Shown piece by piece: positions 44,201-56,200 of a DNA stretch of 64,000 bases; the first letter of the stretch is position 1, and every line of letters begins with the position of its first letter. Source of the stretch: Anas platyrhynchos (lineage: Eukaryota; Chordata; Aves; Anseriformes; Anatidae); assembly GCF_047663525.1 (NCBI RefSeq), contig NC_092603.1, forward strand, positions 1,756,001 to 1,820,000, read 5' to 3'. The position numbers were made by a program, and so were the translations under genes. The notes beneath the pieces were generated by a model. It had not been told where the DNA came from. It was given only the letters and a program-made list of their open reading frames with translations, and did not search any database.

Positions 44201-47200
44201 GGGCCAGGCGACGCAAGCGCTCCACAGCAGGTTGTGGCCCTGGGGGGCTGGTGTCCACCAGTGCCAGTGCGTAGGCTGTGATGGCTGTCCCAAAGGTCCC
44301 CAGCGTCTCCACATGGCCCCGCAGGAAGGTGGATGCCTGGGACAGTGCCTTGTCCTGCGGCACCAGGACATGGGATGTGAGGACACTGGGACATGGGGGG
44401 ACATGGGAACATGGGGGGACGTGGAGGACACTGGGGACACATAGGGTATAGGGGGACACTGAGGGACATGGGGACATATGGGGAACATGGAGATATGTGG
44501 GTGCATGAGGACACGGGGGACACTTGGGGGACATTGGGGCATGAGGGACATGGCGGATATGGCAGGGGTGTGAGGACAGGCGATGGCACCCAGGACTGGG
44601 ACTTGGGGACATGGGAGAGTGGGAACACCATGCAAGGACAGACAGGGGGACACCACAGGGGACACATGAGGGATGCACAAAGACGCCCATAGGACCAGAA
44701 GGGGACACAGGGGCATTGAGGACACAAGGAGGGGACATAGGGACATGGGGAGTGGATGGGAACACACCAGAAGTTGCTGCTCGGGGCTGTCCGGGGGCAG
44801 GAGCACGCGAGTGCTGTGCAGGGCCACCACCACGAAGGCCGTCAGGGACACAGTGGCCTCCGGGCCTGGGTCTCCAACACCGCCCTGGGGACACAGGAAC
44901 AGCCAGGTGGGGGTGACACAGGGTCTCATGGGGGGTTGCAGTGGGAGGGTGCATAGGGACGTTGTATGGGGACATGGCGTGGGGAGTTTGCTTGGGGATT
45001 GCAGAGAGACACTGCATAAAGACGTTGCATGAGGACATTGCATGGGGGGGACATTGCACAGGGACACTGCATGGGGACATTGGATGGGGACATGGCATGG
45101 GGACACTGCATGAAGACATGGCATGGGGCAGTGACACAGGAACCCTACACAGTGCGTTGCACGGGCTCATTGCACAGGCACATTGCAAGGGGACATCGCG
45201 CAGGACCCTCACGTGGGGACATCACAGAGGAGCGTTGTCCCAGCAGGAAGATGTCACCCAGGGACGTGGCACGGGGACACGAGACAGCCGGCGGCCACCC
45301 ACCTGCATCTCGCGGTGTATCACGGGTTCGTGCTCCACGAAGGCACCGTCCGGCCGCTGCTGTCCCAGCAGCCACCGCAGGGATGCGCTGGGGCCATTGG
45401 CATCCACCGGCAGGTAGGGACGGGACAAGGCCATCACGCGCAGCACCAGCGCCGTCAGCCTGCACCAGGACAGTTGCCACCGTGTCCCCGTGTCCCCCTC
45501 CAACATGTCCCCAAGTCCCCGCGTCCCTCCTCACCAGGTGCTGCTACCCCGGTGCAGCCAGGCCCCGTAGGAGCCGTCGCTCTTGCGGAAGCTCTGCACC
45601 CGCTCGAAGCCTGTGGGGACATGGGGGACATTAGGGACATGGAAGTCACCACTTCCACCCCCCCTTGTAGGGCACTGCACCCTCCCAGAGCATTGCACAC
45701 CCCATAAGGCATTACACCCACCCCACAGCATTGCACACCTAATTACATACCCAATAGAGCATTGCACACCCCGTAGAGCATTGCAGCCCCCCTCACAGAG
45801 CATTGCAACCCCCTCAAAGGGCACTGTACCTTCTCGGTGCTCCCACGCCCCACTCACCCTGTTGTAGGGTGCTGAGGCCACGTTCGCGGTGCCCAGCAGG
45901 CAGCTGCGCCCACCCCTCACTCTCGTCCAGGTAGCGCAGAGTGGCAGCAGCAGGGGCCAGCACCATCAGCGACTGCTCCCCGCAGCCCCGGGGGGCCCGC
46001 AGCAGCGTCCCCTTCACCCCCAGAGCCCCCTGCAGTGCCCAGCCCGGCACCCGGCCTGTGCAGGGCAGGGGACACGGTGACAAGCATGGGGACGTGCACG
46101 GGGGACATGGGGACGTGCATGGGGACGTGCACAGGGACATGGCGATGTGCATGTGGGCATGGGGGAATGAAGGGACACAGACACCCGTGGGACATGCACA
46201 GGGACACACACAGGGGCATGGGGACACACATGGGGGCATGGCCACACACATGAATATGGGGACACACAGGGGCAAGGACAGAGATACGATCAGTGCTGGA
46301 CACCAAATGTCCCCACCACCCTATCCCCATGTCCCGCTGTCCTCACATACCCCTGTCTTCACATCTTCCTATCCCTGTGTTCCCCATGTCCCCTTGGCCC
46401 TCCTGTCCCCACCACCACGTACCTCTGTCCCTCCCCCTGTGGCCCCACCATGTTCCCAATGCCCACCCCCAAGTCTCCCTCCCCCATCCCCACTACTTGT
46501 CCCCTGTCCCCATGTCCCCACCATGTCTCTACCCCCACATCCCCAACAGCCATACCCCCATGTCCCCACCATCCCCACATCCCCATGTTCCCACCTCCAT
46601 GTCTGTATGGTCCCCATGTCCCCACCCTATGTCCCCACCCCCATGTCCCCACTTGTCCCCATGTCCCCACCACCAGATGCCCACCACATCCCCACCACCA
46701 TGTCCCCACCATGTTCCCAACACCCAGCGCCACGTCCCCACCATAACTCCATCCCTGTACCCCCGTCCCCATGTCCCCAGCACCCATCCCAATGTCCCTG
46801 CACACCGGTAACGCGGATGCTCATGCTGAAATCCCCATCGGGGACAATCTCGGCTGGGACGTCCCCTGGCAGCTCCAGGGTCCTGCCCTGCTTGTCTGTA
46901 GGGACAATGCATCAGGGGGTCCACAACCCTGTGTGTCCCCCCAGTCACCTGGGTCCCCAGGCCGGACCCTTGGGTCCTCAGACTGACTGTTGGTGTCCAG
47001 GACGTAGCTGGTCTCCTCCAGGTGCAGCTCACCCTCGGGCTACGAGAACAGGCATCAGTAGGGACCCTGTGTCCCCAGGCACCAAAGGGACCCCAGTGTC
47101 CAGGGTCACCAGTGACCCTATGTCCCCAAGCACCAAGGGAACTCCAGTGCCCAGGGCCACCAAGGACCTGGTGTCCATGAGCCTCAAGGGACCCCAGAGC

Positions 47201-50200
47201 CCAAGGCCACCAAGAACCCTGTGTCTCCAAGCCCCAAGGGGACCCCAGTACCCAGGGTCACCAAGGACCTGGTGTCCCCCAGCCCCGAGGGAACCCCAGT
47301 GTCCAGGGGACACAGGAGGAGATGCCGGTGACCAGGAAGGGATCCAGGTGACAAGAGGGGCCACACCTCCAATTCTCACCTCAACGTGGAGGATGTGGGT
47401 GACACGGTCACTCAGCCCCCAGGGCCCGCGGGCGGTGATAGTGATGGGGACGTCCCCAGGGCGCAAGGCCACCAAGGTGAGGGGCACAGCAATAGCCCCC
47501 CCAGGAGGCAATTCTAGGTCCTGGGGGGCTCCATCCAACGCCGCACATATGCCCTCAGCCACTGACAGCGTCACTGTCACCTGCATCACCATAACTGTCA
47601 CCCACGCTGCCACCAGACGGGTAGGAGCTAAGGGTGGTTATGGGGCAGCATATGTCTAAGGGTCAAAAGGGTACAAAAGGATGCACGGGGCACAAGGGGT
47701 ATCTGTGTGTCACAGGGGTTATCTATAGGGCAGAAGGGATATCTGTAGGGCAGGGGGTGTCCAGGGAGCACAGAGGGATATCTATGGGGCAGAGGGGTGA
47801 TCTTTGGGGTATCTGTTGGAAGGAAAGGGGTGTCTACGGTACAGTGGGTATGTATGGGGTTAGAAGGTTGTCTATGGGGAAGCAGGGTTATCTATGGTAC
47901 AAGGGGTACCTCTAGGGTAGAAGGAGTTTCTGTGGGGCAGAGGGTGCCTATGGGGTGTCCGGAGGGTTTGGGGAGCTCACGTTGATGCTGCGGGGCAGCC
48001 TGCTGTGGATGAGGGGCTGGAGCTGCAGCTGCTCACGGGGGCGGGCACTGGGGGGCAGCCGCAGGGCCACGCACACATCCTGTGTCACCGTCACCCGCTG
48101 GGGCACAGCCACGCACAGCCCTGCAAGCACCCCATCACCACGGGGCAGGGACACACACGTGGACACAGGGGATATGGGGGGCATGGAGACATGGGGGAGA
48201 TGGAGACAGCATAGGGACATGGGGGTGATATAGGGGGACATGGGTAACATGGGGGGACATGGGAGACATGGGGACACCATGGGGAACAAGGGATGGTGGC
48301 ATGACATGGGGTGGCCATGTCACTGTGGAGTGACAGGGGCAGCAGGAAAGGGTGACATGGGGATACCATGGGGGGGTGGGGACATGGACGGGACAAGTCA
48401 CCACGGGGGAAGCAACCACATGGGGCCACCAAGGCAGGTGGTGACACTCACCCACGCCGGGAATGATGGCAACAGCCTGAATCTCCCAGGTGGTGATGGA
48501 GTCTGGGAGCAGCACCGAGATCCTGGGGACACAGAGATGTGGGACACAGGGACACGGGGACACAGGGACATGGGGCTGAGGAGACATGGGGTGACCCTGC
48601 AGTCGCACCGAACGGAGCCATCGACAGGGACCCTGCGCCACAGCCAGCTCTCGGGGAAGAAGCTCCGGGTCGGCACCTCCTCGTCGTCCAGCAGCTGCTG
48701 CTCCAGCGCCGCCTCCAGCACTGCAGGACCCAGGGAAACCCATGTCCTCAAGCACTGCCACCTGCAGGGTCCCTGCATCCAGGACGTCCCCACATCCTGC
48801 CACCCATGGGGACCCCAAATCTGGGATGTCCCCATGCACCACCACCCGTGCTCACCTCGTGCCAACCCCCCGGCCTGTCCCCGCCGGCGCAAGTCACGGG
48901 CCAGGGCACAGCAGTGCAGGAAGGCGTCACGACACCCCCCGGCCGTTGTCACCCGCTGTCCCCGCTGGTCACACGTCGCCCGCACTGGCAGCGCCGTCGC
49001 CCCATCCCGGCAGCAGCGCCATGTCGCTGGGTCACCCCGCCACTGCCCCGCTGTGGGAACGTGTTGGTGCAGGGGACACACACACAAGGGGACATGGGGA
49101 CAGGTCAGGGTGACACCACAGGGACACATGGGGATGGGGGTCATAACCTTTGGGACACATGGGCAATGCCACATGTAGTGGGGACATCTGTGACACCACG
49201 GGGACACATGGGGGTGCATGGGGACATGTGGGTAACACCATGAATATGGCTGAGGGAGACACACGGGGACACAAGTGACACCTCAGGGATGTGTGGGGAT
49301 GTGAGTGATGCCACAGAGACACATGGGGACACAGGTGACACCATGGCCATGGCATGTGGGGACAAGGATGTGGATGGGGACAAGGATGGGGATGGGGACC
49401 TGGGAACAGGGATGGGGCCAAGACCACTGCTAAAAGCCACCACTGAGGGGGACAGGGCGAGGGGCTGGGACTGGAGGGCAGCAGGGGGACACAGGGACAC
49501 AGTGACAAGGTGACGTTGAACACTCACCCTTCTCCTCCAGCAGCTGCAGCAGCTCCAGCGAGCGCCGCTGGCGGGGAGGAGACGGGGGACAGCCAGGACC
49601 TAGGGAGGGGGACATCCAGTGCCACCATATCCTCATGCCCCCCAGGTCCCCATGACTTCTTATGTCCCCACATCTCCCCTATCCCCATGTCCCAATGTCA
49701 CCACGTCCCCCCCCCCATATAGCCCTGTGTCCCCCATGTCCTCATGTCACAATGTCCCCACGTCCTCCCGTATCTCCATGTCCTCCGTGTCATGTCCCTC
49801 CCCCGTTCCATGCCCCTATAACCCCATGTCCCCCATGATGCCTTTGTCCCATTGTCCCCATTTGCCCCCCATCCCCCATATCCTCATGTGCTTCCAATGT
49901 CCCCCATATCCTCCCATGTCCCTCATGTACTCCACATTGTCCCATGTCCTTCGTGCCCCCCATGCCCCTCCATGTACCCCCAAACCCATCCATGTCCCAT
50001 GTCCCCCTATGTCCCCCACACCCTCCCATGTCCCCCATGTCCTCATCCCTACTCACCTGGCCCCAGGGGAGGGGTAGCTCCCCCCATCCCCAGCACAAGT
50101 CCCGCAGCCCTGAAGATCCCAGCAACATTGGCCCCCCCCCCAGGGCTGCACCCCAAATCGCTGCTGCCCAAAACTGCCTTCACCTGGAAGACATGGGAGG

Positions 50201-53200
50201 AATCACCCCATGTCCCCAGTGTGTCCCCAACATATTCCCAGGGCCCCATTTCCACAAGGCGTCACCAAAGAGTCCTAGGGGTTTAGGGGATCCTAGGAGG
50301 GTCCATGGGATTTAGAGGGGACTGAGGAGTTTTGAGGGTCCCTGGGACTTGGGGTTCTGGGTTTTGGGGAGCATGGGGATTTGGGGCATCACCATCAGGT
50401 TTGGGGGGTGGTGGGCTTTGGTGTCACTGAGGGTTTGGGTTGCCAGGTTTGGAGGTTTTAGGGAGCTGGGTTTGGGGTTCCCAGGGTTTAGGGATTTGGA
50501 AGTCCTGGGTTTGGGGGGTTTAAGGGTGTGAGGTTTTTGGGGTATTGGATTTCAAGGTGCATGGTTTGGGGGGTTTGGGGGAGATCTGAGTTTGGTATCC
50601 TCACAGCTTTGGGATTTTAGGGTGCCGTGTTTTTGGCAGGTGCTTGGTTTTGGGGACCCTGGGTTGGGGGGGGTGTTTTTTTTAAGTATTGGGGTGCTGG
50701 GATTCAGGTTTTAGGACAGCGAGTTTTGGGGTCCCCAGGGCTGGGGGGCTGTGAGGTTTGGGGGTGTCAGGTTTAGGGACGAGGGTATAGGGGGTTGGGG
50801 GTCACCAGGACTTGGGGCTTTGGGGTGCTGGGTTTGCAGGGGGAGGCGGGTCCCCAGGTTTTGGGGGTGCAAGGTGCGGGATTTGGGGTGTCACCTTGGT
50901 GGGGCCAAGGCGGTGCCGCGGCTCCAGCGCCAGCACGGCCGTGTCGATGGCCCCCAGGGCCACAGTGGTCGGGGTCCCCGTGGTCACCGTTACCGTCAGG
51001 GAGGCTTGGGGACGCAGGTCGGGCCCTGGCGGGGGCACCACTACCCGTACCTGCCACAGCCCCACCACTCCAGTGTGAACCAGTATGGGCATTGGCAGCT
51101 CCCAGTGCTCCCAGTGCCCCCCTCCAACTCCCAGTGTGTGCCCATTGCCCCGGTGCTCTTAGTGCACTGCAGCTGTTATCAGTGCTCCCAGCTGTTCCCA
51201 GTAGCCCCAGTGCTCCCACTGCCCCAGCAGCTCCTGATCCCCCTGCTGCCCCTCCTGTGCTCCCAGTATGCCCCAGTGCCCCCAGCAGCTCCTAGTCCCT
51301 CCCCCTAGTACATTCCAGTGCTCCCAGAAGCTCCTAGCCCCCTCCCCCCAGTACATCCCAGCACCCCAGCAGCTCTGAGTCCCCCCCCACTCCCAGTACA
51401 TCCCAGTGCCCCCAGTAGCACCTGGTTGTCACAGGAATCCACCACGGGTGCCACCCAGCTGGCTGCCACCAGCTGCCCCCCAGCCTGGAAGAAGGCGACA
51501 ACGCGGAGCCGCGGGACCATGGCGGGTGTCACTGGCAGCGTCACCTCCGTCACCGTCCCCCGCTGCACCGCCAGGGCTGCCACCAGCCGCCCCCGTGCCA
51601 CTGCCTGCGTGGGGACATGGGGACAGGGGGAGAAGGGACAGGGGGTGGTCAGCGGGGAGCCCCCCAGGGGTAATGCAAGGGGCACCCGTGCAACATGTGG
51701 CATGCAGCATATGGCATGCAGATGTTGCACATGCAGCATGCAGTGCGTGATATGCACATGCAGGATGGTGTGTGCAACATGCACTCACAACACACTGCAA
51801 CACACACACGTGCAACACAGATGCATGCTTGACAGCACGCGCACACAACATGCAATGCACAGCATGCACGTGGGACATGCAACATGCATGCAACACCATG
51901 TGCAACGTGCAGCATGCAACCCACAACATGCACTCATGGCAGCATGCAGTCATAACATGCACTGCACGCCATGCACATATGACAACATGCACGCATAACA
52001 TGCAATGCATGCCATTCACACGGGATCTGCACATGGGACGTGCACCACACATGTGACACAGTGTTCATCGTGCACCATGCAACCCAACGCATGACATGCA
52101 TGCGTGACACGCGTGCATGCATCCTGCAACACGCACATGCAGTACATGCCATGCACCCACACCCACTCATGGCTCCGGGGGCTTGCGGAGGTCCCTGGGG
52201 AAGTCCCAGGGGGTCCCCATAGAGTGAGGGGGTGGATGCCAAGGGGTTGTGTGGATGTGGGGCTCACCAGCACGTGGAAGAGGCGGGGGGCCGGAGGGGG
52301 GCCCAGGTCACGCAGTTGCAGCCTCAGCACCTCCCCAGGTTGCAGGGGTCCCCCAGGCCCCCCCAGCAGCAGGAAGCGCCCCGAAACTGCTTCCACTGGG
52401 GCCACCGTCATCTGCGCCTGGGCTGGGGGGCCATCTGCCTGCCCTGCTTCAACCTGGGAGGGGGACCCAGAGCACTCATGGCAGGCAGGTCCCCTTCCTT
52501 CTCCTGCAGTCCCCCCACAGCACCCCATGCTCCCCGTGTCCCCCCGTGTCCCTGTGGCCTCCGTGTCCCCCTGTCCCCTTATCCCTATATTCTCATGTCC
52601 CCATGTCCCTGTGTCCCCCCATGCCCTCATACATCCATGCTCCTATGTCCCTATACCCCTATTTATCCATATCCCCATGTCCCAATGTCCCCCCATTTCT
52701 GCATGTCTTCCCATATCCCCATGTCCCCCCATGTCCCCCCATGTCCCCTTGTCCCCATGTCCCCACTCACACTGAGGTCGAGGGCCGTGGCTCCGCTGGG
52801 GACGTTGATGGGGATGATGATGGCACCGGTGGTGTCAGCCCGAAACTCGATGGGGGGTGGGGAGGTGGCCCCTGTCACCCCCACTGTCACCCGCACCCCA
52901 ATGCCAGGGGCCGGCTCCCCCCCAGCATGCAGCACCCGGCCCTGTGGGGAGTAGTGCTCACACCAGGATGTGCACAAAGCCTTGCTCAAGTGTGCATAAC
53001 TGTGCATCCCCTTGCACAAGCATGCATGAGTGTTCCCCAGGCCTTGCATGGCCTCGCACAAGCATGCACAAGAATGCACCACCACCCAGAAGGGCTTGCA
53101 TGGCCATGCACAATCCTGCACAAGAATGCACCACCAACCTACGGGGGCTTGCAGAGCTGTGCACAAGTACGCACCAGCTCCCACAAGCACGCACTGCTAA

Positions 53201-56200
53201 GCACAAGAGCTCGCATGGCTTTGCACAAGCATGTGCGAGGGCTCGCACATTTCCCACGAGCTCACCAGGAGGGTGAAGGGGGCCCCCGGCACGAAGAACC
53301 GGGGTGTCTCAGCCAGATCCAGGGCCCAGGGCGAGGCCACCAGGGCCACCGTCGCCTCCTGCTCCACCAGCTCCCCGCCTGCACCCGGTGTCACTGGGGT
53401 CAGCCTAGGGGGGACTCGAACCCATGGCCCCGCAGGGACACGGCCCCTTGTGGCCCACCCCAGCCACGCCCCCACCACCCTGGCCACACCCCCACAGTTT
53501 CATAGCCACGCCCCCTGCCCACACAAAGCCCCACCTCCTCCCTAGCCCCGCCCCTAACCATGCCCCTACCTTGTGCCTCCACCACCGCGACTGCCAGGCG
53601 CAGGCGCGCCCCCTGCAGGTCAGGCAGTGCCACGCCAAGGGCGCGGGCCATGGCCAGCAGGGACACATCCAGGGAGGCGTGGCCTTCGGTCACCTAGCAA
53701 CAGTGGGCGGGGCCAGGAGCGGTGGGCGGGGCCGGCAGCGAGGGGCGGGGCCAGGGAATGAATGGGGAATTGAGGTGCGCCCACGTTTAGGGGGTCCCAA
53801 GGATGGGAGGGGTGAGGGGGATTTGGGGTCTTCCCCCCGGGGTCCCGGGGTGATGCTCACCCGGCTCTGCTGCTCCAGTCCCCGTAGGAATTGTCCCCCT
53901 CGGCCCCCGGCGTTGAGGAGCCCCACACGCAGCTGCGCGTGGCCCCCCACGGGCGCCCCATCGGGGAACCTGGGGTTCCGCAGAGGTCAGTGGGGCCAGG
54001 GGGTCCCCAAAGGTTAATAGGGTCGGGGGAGGGGTTGGGGAGGATTGCAAAGGTCATCCAGGGTCAGGGGGTGGTTAGGGTTAGGGGAGGCCCAAAAGGG
54101 CAGGGGAGGCAGCTAGGGAGGATCAGGAGGGATGTGGGGTCCCCTGGAGGGTTTGGGGGGCTGAGGAAGCCCAAAAGAGGTCTTGGGGTGGGTTGTTCAT
54201 TGGAAGGGGTTGGGGTCCTGGGAGGGTTTGAGAGAGATGGGGAGGGCTGGAGGGGGTCCAGAAGGGCTTTGGGCGGGTCCTGGGGGAGCTTTGAGTGGTC
54301 GTGGGGGCTGTTGGGAGTCACAGAGGGGATTTGGGGGGGGCAGGTGGGGGGGATTAGGGATATCATAGGGGATACCATGAGGATGGGGGTCATAGGGGAG
54401 TTGGGGATTTGGGGGAGGGGGGGATTGGGAGGCCCATGTGTATCTTTAAGGGGGTTTTTGGGGGTCTCGGGGGGTTGTGTTCATACTGGACGTGGAGGTG
54501 GACGCGCAGTGGGGCCAGCTCAGGCTTGCTCAGCACCACGAAGCGTGGTTCGGGGCGGATCCGCACCTCGAAGCCGGGCAGGGCTGGGGGTAGCAGTGGG
54601 GTTTTGGGGGGATGCAGACATTAGGGGCAGCCCTGAGCTGGCACCGGTCCCCAGCCAGGGGTCCATTCCCTCCCCCCGAACCCTCACTCACCGTACTTGC
54701 GCACCTCGAAGGCAGCTGAGCCATTGGTGTCCGGGCTGGCCGCCAGCTGGGCCCGCACGTGCCATGTCCCTGGCCTGGGGGACACGGGGGCACCTGTAGC
54801 CCCTACGGTCCCCTATAGCCCCCTATAGCTCCTTTAGCCCCCTATAGCACTTATGGTCCCCAATAGACCCCATAGCCCCCCTATAACCTGTATTGTTCCC
54901 CATGGCCCCAGTATCACCCCTATAGTCTCCAATAGCCCCTTTATGGCCCCTATGGCCTCAGTGGTCCCCTATAAGCCCTTTATGGCCCCTATAGTACACC
55001 AATAGCCCCATAGTTCCCACACCCCTCCAGCTCGCCTGCAGCCCCCTTTAGCTCTGCCTGTAGCCTCCCATATTCCCCTCTAAACCCCATGGCTCCTAGT
55101 TCCCTACAGCCTCCATAACCCCCAGCCACCTATAGCCTTTCTACATACCCCATAGCCCCTAACCCCTTGTAGCCCCATGACACCCCACTGTGCACAACTA
55201 AGCCTCACCAGTACCCCCAAAATACAGCCCCCATAACACTCCACAAACCTCTACAGCCCTCCCCAGCCCCCTATAGCCCCACAGCCCCATATCCCCCCAT
55301 ACCACCCCACATCCCACTACCATCCCATGTCCCCCTACTGCCCCATAACCCCCCCAGCCCCATATTCCCCCCGACTCCACTCACAGGGCAATGTCAGGCA
55401 GCACCAACTGGTCGCTCAGAACCGTGTCCAGGGGCACCCGCTGTCCCTCCCGCACTCGTGCCCCCAAAGGGTTCTGGGGAGAACAGAGTGAGTATAGGGC
55501 CCACACTCAGCCCCCAAAACCCAGCTCTCTAGGGTCACATGAATCCTCTAGGGCTGTCCCACAGCCCCAGCCTTATAGGGCCACCCCAGCCTCATAGGGT
55601 TGCTCCATAACCATAACCCATATAGGGCTACCCTAGCACAACAGCCCCAGCTCTCTAGGCTGTCTCAGCCCCATAGGGCCACCCCACAGCAACAGTCCCA
55701 TAGGGCCCATACCGTGATGGTGACCAGGATGGGTTCGGGGTTTGGCTGCAGCTCAGGATCCATGGAGAAGACACGGAAGCGCACTGCAGACATAGGGCCA
55801 TATGGGAACATGCAGGGTTTATGGGGTTGTAGGAAGCTCTATGGGCTGCAGGGTAATATATAGGGGTGCAGGAAGATCTTTGGGGGTGCAGAACAATATG
55901 TAGGGACATGTGGAGCTATAAAAGGTACAGGGGGTTGTAGAAGAATATAGGAATATAGAATATAGGAAGCTCAGGGAGGGGTATGTGGTGCAAGAAGGGA
56001 TATATAGACATGCAGAGAGCTGTATGGGGGATGAATGAGGGCATCTGGGGATATTTGGGTGGATTGGGGGTGTATGGGATGGAAATGGATTTGGGATGAA
56101 TTGGAGGGGTTGGGAGGTTTTGAGCTGATTTGGGTGGATCGGGAAGATTAGGGGTGGATCGAGGGGATAAGGGCTGATTGAAGGGGAAATTGGGTGGATT

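Noticed and set aside
45941-47659. 572-residue open frame on +
   Set aside because: Antisense to C4 exons and built of the CCCATGTCCCC repeat; no domain, and C4 exons on the other strand explain the region.
52249-53505. 418-residue open frame on +
   Set aside because: Antisense to three C4 exons and low-complexity intron repeats.
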